From: Clostridia bacterium
GTDB taxonomy: Bacteria > Bacillota > Clostridia > UMGS1883
Direction of reading: 5' to 3'
DNA length: 34,454 nucleotides
Assembly: GCA_017440585.1 (NCBI GenBank)
Contig: JAFSGW010000062.1
Span: forward strand, 1-34,454
Under the pieces are notes generated by a model. The model ran no database searches. It saw nothing but the letters and a program-made list of their open reading frames with translations, and was not told the DNA's origin. Positions within the stretch are counted from its first letter, which is position 1; every line of letters starts with the position of its first letter. The translations under genes and the position numbers were made by a program. This document shows positions 6,869-15,190 of the stretch, piece after piece.

Positions 6869-8263
6869 TTACAGAATTCCTTCAAGCTTTAAGAGTGTAT
6901 CTATACCGTCCTTATCCTTCAGCCTTGTGGCAGGATCAAGAGCACCAAAGGGCTTGAGGCAGGGGTGAATTTTCTTTGCCTCGTCCTTTTTACCGTCCTC
7001 TGTTTCGCCATACTTCCAATGGTTAAGGTAGTGGTATCTGCACCATCTTATGTGCTCCATTTCACAAAGCACTTCGTCGGGCTTTGTTTTCTTTGTTTCG
7101 GTCATAACAATAAGCCTTATTTTGTGATAGTCTGCCGATGCAACATTGGAGCCCTTTGTAAAGGTGTTGAGCCTTCCCCAGGCTTCATCTGCTGAGGTGG
7201 GCACGCTTTCATCTTTTTTGGGGTACTTCAGTGCAAAATCATAATTAAGCTCCTTTGCAAGAGTATATGTATTCTTTGCACTTATGTTTTCCTCTGTAAG
7301 AATGTTATTCAGCTTTCCGAAGGTGTAAATTTTATCATAGCCGAAAATATTAACAAAGGTATCCTTTGGGTCGAAGAGGTAAATTTCACCCTTTGTAAGC
7401 TTCACAATTTCAAAAAGAAGCTCGTTGTCAACCTTTTCGGTAAATATAATGCGGTCACTTTCTGCAATGCCGAAAACCGCATCCTGAGCCTTTAAGCTGT
7501 GGTATGTAACGATATCTTCATTCATGGTTTTAAAATCAGCATGTGCCTGCTCGAAAAAACCGTCCTCGCTCCAGAGGTGATAGCCAACCTTTTGTGTGAG
7601 GGTGTAAATATTATTAAGAAGACCGTCTGTAAGCATTTTTCTTGCAAGAACGTTTGAGCCCACTATTGAAATTTTCATTTCGTCCTTTTCAAAAAGCCCT
7701 CTTAAATCTCTCTTGTGCCAGAACCTTCTTGCAATAATTTCATAAGGGTTAAAAACCTTTACATTATCAAGCTCCACCGTAAAGCCGTCACTTTTTTCAA
7801 GCATCATGAAAATTTCGCCCCTGAGCTTTTCTTTATTTTCCGCATAAAACTCAATTGCCTTTTCATCGGAGGAAAACATGATTATATGCTTATTTACATC
7901 CATAACCTTGCCGTCTGTAACGTTAATGGTTTCGTTTATATTTCTGAGCACAATTTCCTTTTCAGTGGCATCCCCGTAAAGGGCAATGGCATTTTTTGAA
8001 AAGCCACGGAAAAAGTCCACAACACGTGCAAAGGTTCTTTGCAAAATAAGTGCCAACCCGCTTATTGTAACCAAAGGTGCTGCCCATCTTGCAATTTCTA
8101 TAAATATATTGTTTTTGCAGGTGTCGGCACTGAATCCGTACATCTTAATTACCTTGTACAAGGTATCGGGAATGGTCTGCCCGTCAATTAAATGACCAAT
8201 TGCACCCACCAATGCAGGAATGAGGAATATTACAAGCATTCCCGCCTTTTTAAACCTTTTCAT
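6869..8263 (-). CDS. Two-TM membrane protein with Rossmann-like regions and a C-terminal RyR domain
   Basis: A protein of about 464 residues. Two membrane helices (about residues 8-25 and 55-75) precede a long cytoplasmic part. The region from about 92 (KNAIALYGDATEKEIVLRNI) and a second from about 194 (MKISIVGSNVLARKMLTDG) look like Rossmann-type nucleotide or NAD-binding units. In the last 70 residues, CEMEHIRWCRYHYLNHW, then KKIHPCLKPFG and a Lys-Asp-rich tail, match the RyR (ryanodine-receptor repeat) domain, which also occurs in prokaryotic proteins. The layout of TM hairpin, TrkA-N-like folds and RyR suggests a ligand-gated membrane component, but no pore sequence or substrate can be assigned. 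It shares a transcript with the oxidoreductase upstream (stop at 8278). The frame also opens at GTG 8272; ATG 8263 is preferred because that GTG is only three bases from AGGA. Confidence 0.75.
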   Translation of the reverse strand: MKRFKKAGMLVIFLIPALVGAIGHLIDGQTIPDTLYKVIKMYGFSADTCKNNIFIEIARWAAPLVTISGLALILQRTFARVVDFFRGFSKNAIALYGDATEKEIVLRNINETINVTDGKVMDVNKHIIMFSSDEKAIEFYAENKEKLRGEIFMMLEKSDGFTVELDNVKVFNPYEIIARRFWHKRDLRGLFEKDEMKISIVGSNVLARKMLTDGLLNNIYTLTQKVGYHLWSEDGFFEQAHADFKTMNEDIVTYHSLKAQDAVFGIAESDRIIFTEKVDNELLFEIVKLTKGEIYLFDPKDTFVNIFGYDKIYTFGKLNNILTEENISAKNTYTLAKELNYDFALKYPKKDESVPTSADEAWGRLNTFTKGSNVASADYHKIRLIVMTETKKTKPDEVLCEMEHIRWCRYHYLNHWKYGETEDGKKDEAKKIHPCLKPFGALDPATRLKDKDGIDTLLKLEGIL

Positions 8264-8277
8264 TTTATCCACACATC

Positions 8278-9258
8278 CTATTCTCCGGCAAAATCGTATC
8301 TCACGCCAATCTGCCTTCTTATTTCATCCATCTGCCGTGCTATTCTTATGCTCTGCTCAATCGGCATTACATCGCTCTCCGATTTTCCTGCCCTTATACA
8401 ATTGCAGGCTTCAATAATCTCTTCCTCAAAGCCTCCTCCTACGGGTGGCTTTTTAATGTTTCGCACTTTGCCTCCCACAGTTACAAAAAGCTCACGTGCT
8501 CCGAAAAAGGCAGGCACAAAAACATGTCCCTTTGTTCCGTAAATATATGCCCCCTCGGGTTTTTTAAGCCCTATTCCTGCAGAAAGGCTTGCAATAACAC
8601 CGTCTTTGTATTTTATTAAAACTGCCGTATGCAAATCCACGCCTTCTTTTACATCGGATACAGCATAAAGCTTTTCGTAATCATCACCTAAAAATATCGA
8701 AGCAAAGGTAAGGCTGTAAACACCCACGTCAAGGGTTGCACCCCCGGCAAGGCTAACGTCAAAAAGCTTGGGGTTCGCTTCTTTCGGTATACCGAAGGAA
8801 AAGTCTGCCTCAACTCCTCTTACCTCGCCTATTTCACCACTTGCAATAATGCTTTTTGCTTCATTTATTGCAGGGAGGAACCTTGTCCACATAGCCTCCA
8901 TAAGGAACAAGTTCTTTTCCTTTGCAATGCCTTGGAGAGACAATATCTGGTTTGTATTAACACACAAGGGCTTTTCGCACAATACGTGTTTTCCATTTTT
9001 AAGGAAAAGCTCCGAACAGGGAAAATGGAACCTCTGAGGCGTACAAACGTAAACCGCATCAACAACATCTGATTCAGCCATCGCCTCATAGCCCGTAAAA
9101 ACGTGCTCAATGCCGAACTTTTCTGCAAATGCTTTGCCTCTTTCCTCCGAGCGTGATGCAACGGCGGCAACATGAGCACCCTCAACATTCTTTACTGCAC
9201 GGGCAAATTTTTCTGCAATATCTCCCGGGCCTGCAATGCCCCATCTTATTTGTTTCAT
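8278..9258 (-). CDS. Gfo/Idh/MocA-family NAD(P)-dependent oxidoreductase
   Basis: A 326-residue cytoplasmic dehydrogenase of the family that oxidises or reduces sugars, inositols and related polyols. The N-terminal Rossmann fold has the glycine motif GIAGPGDIAEKF near residue 7. The family Lys is in CEKPLCVN (about residue 95), and the C-terminal alpha/beta domain has GGATLDVGVYSL. The start at 9258 is chosen because GGAGGGG lies five bases before that ATG; an in-frame ATG at 9279 would add seven residues with no ribosome site. A perfect TATAAT on the minus strand (9283-9278) would place the transcript start about 13 bases upstream; its -35 is weak. The substrate cannot be read from the sequence. 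The RyR-domain gene begins 5-14 bases after its stop. Confidence 0.88.
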   Translation of the reverse strand: MKQIRWGIAGPGDIAEKFARAVKNVEGAHVAAVASRSEERGKAFAEKFGIEHVFTGYEAMAESDVVDAVYVCTPQRFHFPCSELFLKNGKHVLCEKPLCVNTNQILSLQGIAKEKNLFLMEAMWTRFLPAINEAKSIIASGEIGEVRGVEADFSFGIPKEANPKLFDVSLAGGATLDVGVYSLTFASIFLGDDYEKLYAVSDVKEGVDLHTAVLIKYKDGVIASLSAGIGLKKPEGAYIYGTKGHVFVPAFFGARELFVTVGGKVRNIKKPPVGGGFEEEIIEACNCIRAGKSESDVMPIEQSIRIARQMDEIRRQIGVRYDFAGE

Positions 9259-9327
9259 TAAATCCCCTCCGCACTGCATTATATTAAATTCAGTTTATCA
9301 TACACCATGCAATCCTGCAACACTTTT

Positions 9328-9371
9328 TAACATAAAAACACCATTGGGAAACCAATGGTGTTTTTATGTTA
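9328..9371 (-). terminator. Terminator overlapping the GH127 stop codon
   Basis: A perfect 20-bp stem (9328-9347 with 9352-9371) and a GAAA loop, with A- and T-rich lower arms that allow function in either direction. The GH127 stop codon (9371-9369) lies inside it. It separates GH127 from the oxidoreductase gene. Confidence 0.9.
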
Positions 9372-12041
9372 CTGTTCAATTACTTCCGACACAGTACGTG
9401 CCTCAAGCACGCCGCCTGCACAGGAATTTATGTTGTTTGCCATAAACTTAACGGTTACCGCTTCCTTGCCCTCTGTCAGTTCCTCGGGGATTGCATAATA
9501 GCAGTAGTAAGCACTTCCGGGCTTATTGTTATTTATAACCTGAGAGGCAAGCTTCACATCGTCAATGTAAATGGAGAAGTCTCTCTGATATGTCTTACCA
9601 CCGTTTCCGAAAGGTCCGTCACTGCCCCAGTACGCAACACAAAGATAGTTCTTTATGTCTTTGTCAACGCCAAGCATATAGGAGAAGTGTGCATCTTCTA
9701 TTCCCCAGGCGTCACGCCACATATAGTTTTTACCGCCTGAAGAGAAGCTTCCGTTGTGGTTTGCACCTAAGCAGTTTCCGTTAAGGTCGTGACCCAATTC
9801 GTCCTGCTGACCGTCAGGCTGTACCTGGTCGATTGTTACGTTATTAAGCCTCTTTAAGAACAAGTCTCCTGCCATATTCATGTTCCAGTAAACATTATGG
9901 AACTCGTGGTGGATTTCATAGAAGGGCTTAAGAGTAACGTCTTCCCCTTCGCTCATAAATTTGCCGTTAAGCTTAAAGGTAAGAGTTTCTCTGTCAACCA
10001 TACTTACAAGCTCGTTAATGTCGTCGCCGTCGTATACAATATAGGGCACATCTGTTGTGGTTGTATCGAGCCCTGTTTCCTTTTCAACTGTATCGTTGGG
10101 GAAATTAACTGTTCCCAAAGGTGCCGCAAGCACTACGGGACCGTATGTAAATGCTACCTGGTTATTTGCTCTGGAATTGTAAATTTCAAGCTCCATGGGA
10201 ATAGTTAATTCTATCACGTCACCCTTTTTGAAGCTTCCTGCAATTTCAAGGTAGCCATCTTCCTTCTTTTCATAGGTTGTGCCGTTGTAGATAGCCTTTG
10301 CACCCTTCTTTGCCCACTCGGGAACACGGAACTTTAATGTAGCATCTGCCTCGCCCTCAGTAACAGTTATCTTAACTGTGTCCTCGTAGGGGTAATTTGT
10401 TTCCTGTGTGAGTGTAAGTCCCTTCTCCTCCCACTTGACAGTTGAAGGAATATACAAATTAACAAACATCTCATCGCCGTTTTTGAAGTAAATACACTTT
10501 GTGTATCTGCCGGGGTTTTCCATGCCTGTGCCCGTACAGCACCAGAAGGAATCAAATGGTGTGCCGTAAATTCTGTAATGACCCTGAAGAAGTGACACAA
10601 AGTACATCTTGTTGCCCGTAAGAGGGTCCTGAGAGCCTAAAACGTGGTTATAAAGAGCCTTTTCGTAATAGTCCATATATTCACTCTTCTGCTCCCAGTT
10701 ATAAAGATGCTCTGTAAGCTTCAACATATTATAGGTGTTACAGCTTTCGGCAGTTTTGTGGTGGAGTGATTCAAGCCCAACCGCTTCAAAATGCTCACTT
10801 ACGCTGTTACCGCCAATTACAAAGGAGCGGTGGTTAACCACTCTGTCCCAGAAGAACTTTGCACCCTTACCGTAGGACTGATACTTTTCGCTGTTATTTT
10901 CAAAAATTTCAGCCGCACCAATAATCTTGGGAATCTGCGTGTTGGCATGAAGCCCTGCAAGCTTATCCTCGGAATTAATAAGGGGGTTAAGAATGTTATC
11001 GTGTGTAAAGCGTCTTGCAGTAACAAGGTATTCTTCCCTGCCGGTTAAGCTGTAAAGCTCTGCAAACACATCGTTCATACCGCCGTATTCCACGTTGAGC
11101 ATGCTCTGCACCTGAGCATCTGTCATTCTGCTTAAGCCATCCATTGCCCAGTCTGCAAAGTTAACACAAACGTTCAAAGCTTCTGTATTGCCCGTAAATT
11201 CGTATGCATCTATAAGGCCCTGATAAATTTTGTGCACACCGTACCAGGGCACCCAGTAGTTATTTGCCCAGTTTGTGTCACCGTTAAAGCACTTTATAAA
11301 GGTTTCTTCACTGCATCCGCCTATGTAACCGCTCTTTGTAGTATCCTGAATATATTTAAGCTGCTTCACAGCATAGTCGAGCTTTTCCTTGATTTCTTCA
11401 TTGCCCGTTGAAGCATACATAACAGCCGCCGCACTCATCCAGTGACCAAGAGTATGCCCTGCCAAGGTAAATGTATCGGCACTCCAGCCCCAGTTACTTG
11501 CACCCTTCTTTTCCCAGCCACCGTAACGGGCAACACCGTTAGGTGTGGGTAAGCCTGCCATTTCAAAGCTTGGTGCAAGCATTCTGTCAACATCCATCTT
11601 TAAAATGTATTCCAAGCCCAGCTCCTGGCTTTCCTTGAACATGCCATCTTCAAGCTTTATGTTTTCCATATCAATAAAGCCAACGCCGTCATTCTTTTCG
11701 TAAACAATTGTTTTTCCGTAAATCAAAGGTTTCATAAACTTGTCCCAAAGCATTGCCTTAATGCTTAACCCTTCTTTAATATCAATATTTGCATCCAACG
11801 AAAAATCGCTCTCTTCTTTCCCGTCAAATACCTTTGTAACCATATCGCGTATATTGTTTTCCGCATCCATCACAAGAAGTGATGCCACAAGACCGTCATC
11901 TTCGCTTTCAACGTGAAACCGGGCATCAAGCTTGCCATTTTCAACATTCAAATCACAGCTTGCATAATCCTGGGCAAAAGAGGCTATTGGTGCACCTGCC
12001 AGTGCTCCTGCAAGAGCAAGTGCCAAAATCCGTTTTTTCAT
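9369..12041 (-). CDS. Secreted GH127 family glycosidase (probable beta-L-arabinofuranosidase)
   Basis: An 890-residue exported enzyme. The signal peptide MKKRILALALAGALAGAPIA ends near residue 23. Residues 25-115 form a beta-sandwich-like N-terminal domain, and the GH127 (formerly DUF1680) catalytic region spans about 130-700. By family knowledge, the characterised enzyme HypBA1 uses a cysteine nucleophile with a zinc site of one Glu and three Cys. The matching positions are visible: Glu432 and Cys434 in AESCNTYN, Cys501-Cys502 in WCCTGTG, and Glu416 in SEHF at the same 16-residue spacing as the reported acid/base Glu. A C-terminal region of about 190 residues may be a carbohydrate-binding domain. 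The likely substrate is beta-linked L-arabinofuranose on plant glycoproteins or polysaccharide. It is transcribed away from an AraC-type regulator through overlapping promoters. Confidence 0.88.
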   Translation of the reverse strand: MKKRILALALAGALAGAPIASFAQDYASCDLNVENGKLDARFHVESEDDGLVASLLVMDAENNIRDMVTKVFDGKEESDFSLDANIDIKEGLSIKAMLWDKFMKPLIYGKTIVYEKNDGVGFIDMENIKLEDGMFKESQELGLEYILKMDVDRMLAPSFEMAGLPTPNGVARYGGWEKKGASNWGWSADTFTLAGHTLGHWMSAAAVMYASTGNEEIKEKLDYAVKQLKYIQDTTKSGYIGGCSEETFIKCFNGDTNWANNYWVPWYGVHKIYQGLIDAYEFTGNTEALNVCVNFADWAMDGLSRMTDAQVQSMLNVEYGGMNDVFAELYSLTGREEYLVTARRFTHDNILNPLINSEDKLAGLHANTQIPKIIGAAEIFENNSEKYQSYGKGAKFFWDRVVNHRSFVIGGNSVSEHFEAVGLESLHHKTAESCNTYNMLKLTEHLYNWEQKSEYMDYYEKALYNHVLGSQDPLTGNKMYFVSLLQGHYRIYGTPFDSFWCCTGTGMENPGRYTKCIYFKNGDEMFVNLYIPSTVKWEEKGLTLTQETNYPYEDTVKITVTEGEADATLKFRVPEWAKKGAKAIYNGTTYEKKEDGYLEIAGSFKKGDVIELTIPMELEIYNSRANNQVAFTYGPVVLAAPLGTVNFPNDTVEKETGLDTTTTDVPYIVYDGDDINELVSMVDRETLTFKLNGKFMSEGEDVTLKPFYEIHHEFHNVYWNMNMAGDLFLKRLNNVTIDQVQPDGQQDELGHDLNGNCLGANHNGSFSSGGKNYMWRDAWGIEDAHFSYMLGVDKDIKNYLCVAYWGSDGPFGNGGKTYQRDFSIYIDDVKLASQVINNNKPGSAYYCYYAIPEELTEGKEAVTVKFMANNINSCAGGVLEARTVSEVIEQ

Positions 12042-12068
12042 TTCCTTTATTTTCTCCTTTACTTATAT

Positions 12069-12097
12069 TTGTATTTGTGTTAAACTACTATTAGAAT
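12069..12097 (+). promoter_or_regulatory. Rightward promoter of the AraC-type regulator
   Basis: TTGTAT (12069-12074), 17 bp, TAGAAT (12092-12097). The -10 overlaps the -10 of the leftward GH127 promoter on the opposite strand, so the two cannot easily be occupied together. Confidence 0.6.
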
Positions 12098-12121
12098 ACA
12101 TTTTTATCGAGGTCTGTACAA
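12093..12121 (-). promoter_or_regulatory. Leftward promoter of the GH127 gene
   Basis: On the minus strand: TTGTAC (12121-12116), 17 bp, TATTCT (12098-12093). The predicted transcript starts near 12086 and has a leader of about 45 nt with an AAAGGAG ribosome site. Confidence 0.55.
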
Positions 12122-12156
12122 CCCCCATTTCCGTAATAAAGGTGGCGAAATCCGAT

Positions 12157-12933
12157 ATGATAAAATTTGACGAGTGCGGAAAATTTGAATTTGAAAAGAA
12201 CTTTGTTCACATGCGTCGCAGTATGCGCTTCAACGAGCTTATCCTTATGCGCAAGGGCACCATGTACCTTGCCGAGGAGGATGAAAAGCTCACCGTAACA
12301 GAAGGCGACGTGGTTTTCTTAAAATCGGGCAGGCTTCATTACGGTTACAAGCCCTCCTCTAGCAGTGTTGAATTTTACTGGATGCATTATCTTACCGACG
12401 ATGAAGCCGAGGTTAATTTCCCCCTTATTTCCCATTTTGAAAACCCTACAGAGATCCTTCAGCTGTTCCGTCAGCTGTTTCACTTTGCACCCCTTTCCGC
12501 CTTTGATGCGGACTGTGCCGCAGCTTTACTGCTCCATGGTGTAAAAAACGAAATTATGGGCAAAAAATTCCCTCACTTAAGCCTTGGCAATGATGTATGC
12601 AACTGGATAAAGGAGCACTTTTCCGAAAACATAACCGTTTCTTCGGTAGCACGCCACTTTGGCTACAGCACCGATTACATTTCCCTGAAGGTTAAAGAAA
12701 AAACAGGGCTCAGTGCAAAAAGCTACATTACCCATTGCCGTATGATGAGTGCAAAGCAGATTCTTCTCTGTTCTGACTTATCCATTGAGGAAATTGCCGC
12801 TCAGTGTGGCTTTTCTGACAGCAAGGCGTTTTTCAAGATTTTTAAAAAACACGAGGGCATAACGCCCACCCAATACCGCACTACCTATCCCAATGCACAG
12901 AACGTGGGCATTTCAATCAAACGAACCAACTGA
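12157..12933 (+). CDS. AraC-family transcriptional regulator
   Basis: A 258-residue regulator. Residues 1-90 form a cupin-like sugar-sensing domain (FNELILMRKGTMYLAEED, then a GDVVFLKSGRLHYG loop). Residues about 150-250 carry the paired helix-turn-helix domain; the second half shows IEEIAAQCGFSDSKAFFKIF followed by GITPTQYR, the family signature. ATG 12157 is preferred. The GTG at 12142 lies inside the AAAGGTGG ribosome site, which is 11 bases from the ATG. It is divergent from the GH127 gene, so control of that enzyme by an arabinose-type ligand is a reasonable inference. The same transcript continues into hydE nine bases later, an unusual partner for a sugar regulator. Confidence 0.88.
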   Translation: MIKFDECGKFEFEKNFVHMRRSMRFNELILMRKGTMYLAEEDEKLTVTEGDVVFLKSGRLHYGYKPSSSSVEFYWMHYLTDDEAEVNFPLISHFENPTEILQLFRQLFHFAPLSAFDADCAAALLLHGVKNEIMGKKFPHLSLGNDVCNWIKEHFSENITVSSVARHFGYSTDYISLKVKEKTGLSAKSYITHCRMMSAKQILLCSDLSIEEIAAQCGFSDSKAFFKIFKKHEGITPTQYRTTYPNAQNVGISIKRTN

Positions 12934-12942
12934 GAGGTTAAC

Positions 12943-13947
12943 ATGAAAAACTTTACAGATAAAGAGCTTATTGAAATTATAAATACAAACAAATACGATG
13001 AAGAGCTTTTTAAGAAGGCAGATGCCATCCGCCGTGAATGCTACGGCACCGATGTGTACATCCGCGGGCTTATCGAGTTCACAAACTACTGCAAAAACAA
13101 CTGCTATTACTGCGGCATCCGTGCAGGTAATACCGATACAGTACGCTACCGCCTCACAAAGGAGGAAATTTTATCCTGCTGTGAGGAGGGCTACTCTTTA
13201 GGCTTCCGCACCTTTGTACTCCAGGGTGGTGAAGACCCTTTCTTCACCGACGAAAAGGTATGCGATATCGTCTCCTCCATCCGTGAAAAATATCCCGACT
13301 GTGCCATAACACTTTCAATTGGCGAAAAACCAAAGGACAGCTACAAGGCGTACTTTTCCGCAGGTGCAAACCGCTATTTGTTACGGCACGAGACGGCAAC
13401 GGACAGCCACTATAACCTCCTTCATCCTCCAAAGATGAGCCTTGACGTGAGAAAAGCATGCCTTTATAATTTAAAGGAAATAGGCTATCAGGTAGGCAGT
13501 GGCTTCATGGTAGGCTCTCCCTATCAGACTACTGAAAACTTAGTTGCCGATTTAAGGTTTCTCGAGGACTTGTCCCCCGACATGATAGGCATAGGCCCGT
13601 ATATGACACATAGTGAAACACCTTTTTTTGATAAACCAAGCGGAAGTCTGGAATTAACCTTAAGAATGCTTGCAATACTCCGCATAATGTTTCCCTATGC
13701 CCTGCTTCCTGCAACTACTGCCTTAGGCTCAATCCACCCCGAAGGGAGAGAAATGGGCTTAAAGGCAGGTGCAAACGTTGTAATGCCAAACCTTTCACCA
13801 ATAAAAAACCGTAAGCATTACGATATTTACGAAAACAAAATTGCCACAGGCTTAGAGGCGGCACAAAACGTTAAAGAGCTTAAGGAGCGGTTTTCCAATA
13901 TTGGCTACCATATCGTAACAAGCCGTGGCGATGTCATCTCCCACTGA
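12943..13947 (+). CDS. hydE: [FeFe]-hydrogenase H-cluster radical SAM maturase HydE
   Basis: A 334-residue radical SAM enzyme. The cluster-binding motif is CKNNCYYC (Cys50, Cys54, Cys57), within FTNYCKNNCYYCGIR as in HydE. Further family features are the GGEDPFF strand (LQGGEDP), YLLRHETA, and PHSETPF-like 'GPYMTHSETPF'. HydE works with HydG and HydF to build the diiron subcluster of [FeFe]-hydrogenase. Neither partner is in this window. A biotin-synthase-like or PylB-like relative is the main alternative, but the CYYCGIR run and the RHETA segment favour HydE. The ribosome site GAGAGG sits six bases before the ATG. Its presence supports an anaerobic hydrogen-producing host. Confidence 0.88.
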   Translation: MKNFTDKELIEIINTNKYDEELFKKADAIRRECYGTDVYIRGLIEFTNYCKNNCYYCGIRAGNTDTVRYRLTKEEILSCCEEGYSLGFRTFVLQGGEDPFFTDEKVCDIVSSIREKYPDCAITLSIGEKPKDSYKAYFSAGANRYLLRHETATDSHYNLLHPPKMSLDVRKACLYNLKEIGYQVGSGFMVGSPYQTTENLVADLRFLEDLSPDMIGIGPYMTHSETPFFDKPSGSLELTLRMLAILRIMFPYALLPATTALGSIHPEGREMGLKAGANVVMPNLSPIKNRKHYDIYENKIATGLEAAQNVKELKERFSNIGYHIVTSRGDVISH

Positions 13948-13964
13948 CTTACTAAAACCCACTT

Positions 13965-14048
13965 CGGGGACATTGCCTACCCACAGCCAACCCACAATTT
14001 CGTTTTTCTTCAAGCTACAGTAAAAATGAATGAATGGCTGTGTCCCCG
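13965..14048. repeat. Intergenic inverted repeat with GGGGACA ends
   Basis: CGGGGACA (13965-13972) pairs with TGTCCCCG (14041-14048), and ACAGCCA (13983-13989) pairs with TGGCTGT (14035-14041), giving an imperfect two-stem fold with a 10-nt bulge on the left and a 45-nt loop. It fills most of the hydE-mnmA gap. There is no T run after it on either strand, so it is not a standard terminator. Confidence 0.6.
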
Positions 14049-14101
14049 TACATTATAAAATGTTCGGTTACCCAATAAAAGTATAATGAAAGCGTGATTT
14101 T

Positions 14102-15154
14102 ATGAAAATTCTTGTTGCAATGAGTGGCGGTGTTGATTCCTCCGTTGTTGCATTACTTATGAAAAATGAAGGCTACAATTGTCAGGGCATTTTAATGAAG
14201 CTCTTTGACGGTGAGGACGAGCCTGCCTGCTGCACAAAGAAGGATATAGAGGATGCTCAGGCTGTTGCAGATAAGCTCAATATTCCATTTAATGTTGTAA
14301 ACATGAGCGAGGGCTTCCGCGAAAACGTTATTGACAAGTTTATATCCTCCTACGAAAACGGTGCAACCCCCAACCCCTGCATTGACTGCAACCGTCACAT
14401 GAAGTTTGAACGCCTTTTTGACGAGGGTGCACGTTTGGGCTGTGACAAGGTTGCCACAGGTCACTATGCAAGGATTGAATACAACGAAAACTCAGGCAGA
14501 TATATATTAAAAAAGGCACTTGATGAAACAAAGGACCAGAGCTATGTGCTCTATTCCTTAACACAAGTGCAGCTCTCCCGTGCCCTCTTTCCCCTTGGCA
14601 CAATGACAAAAGAGGATGCTCGTAAAATCGCCCTTAAAGCAGGCTTTATAAATGCCGACAAAGGCGACAGTCAGGACATTTGCTTTGTAAAGGGGGAAAT
14701 GTACTACGATTTCATTGAACGTACTCAGGGTAAAACCTATCCCGAGGGGGATTTTGTAACGGTGGACGGCAAGGTTTTAGGCAAGCATAAGGGCATTATC
14801 CGCTACACCGTAGGGCAAAGAAAGGGCTTGGGCATTGCTTACACCTCCCCTTTATACGTTGTGAAGGTGGACCCCAATGAAAACAAGGTCATTTTAGGCA
14901 GTAATGAGGACTTATTCACCGATACACTCATTGCAAAAAATATTAACCTTATATCAGTGCCTGAAATTACGGAGCCCATGCGTGTTACTGCAAAGGTTCG
15001 CTACCGCCATACGGCACAGCCTGCCACGGTTACACAGCTCGATAACGATACAATAAAGGTAGTTTTTGATAACCCCCAGCGTGCCATCACAAAAGGTCAG
15101 TCAGTAGTCCTCTACGACGGTGACATTGTTGTCGGCGGAGGCATAATACAGTAA
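14102..15154 (+). CDS. mnmA: tRNA-specific 2-thiouridylase MnmA
   Basis: A 350-residue enzyme that adds sulfur to uridine 34 of Lys, Glu and Gln tRNAs, using ATP and a persulfide relay. The PP-loop SGGVDSS is at residues 8-14. The two catalytic cysteines are Cys96 in NPCIDCNRHMKF and Cys194 in DSQDICFV. The C-terminal beta-barrel runs from about residue 290. Length and order are standard for Firmicutes. A perfect TATAAT at 14082-14087 lies 14 bases before the ATG, so the transcript would have a leader of only about eight bases. No strong ribosome site is present (GCGTGATTTT precedes the ATG). The stop codon is overlapped by a bidirectional terminator. Confidence 0.96.
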   Translation: MKILVAMSGGVDSSVVALLMKNEGYNCQGILMKLFDGEDEPACCTKKDIEDAQAVADKLNIPFNVVNMSEGFRENVIDKFISSYENGATPNPCIDCNRHMKFERLFDEGARLGCDKVATGHYARIEYNENSGRYILKKALDETKDQSYVLYSLTQVQLSRALFPLGTMTKEDARKIALKAGFINADKGDSQDICFVKGEMYYDFIERTQGKTYPEGDFVTVDGKVLGKHKGIIRYTVGQRKGLGIAYTSPLYVVKVDPNENKVILGSNEDLFTDTLIAKNINLISVPEITEPMRVTAKVRYRHTAQPATVTQLDNDTIKVVFDNPQRAITKGQSVVLYDGDIVVGGGIIQ

Positions 15155-15189
15155 AAAAAGTTGACAGAAAATTTCTGTCAACTTTTTTT
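15153..15189. terminator. Bidirectional terminator between mnmA and the serpin gene
   Basis: A7-GTTGACAGAAA (15153-15170) pairs with TTTCTGTCAAC-T7 (15172-15189). The innermost bases must form the loop. It serves the convergent mnmA and serpin transcripts. Confidence 0.9.
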
Positions 15190-15190
15190 A

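Noticed and set aside
9366..9740. Plus-strand open frame of 124 codons
   Set aside because: Antisense to the GH127 gene and starting within its terminator; no ribosome site.
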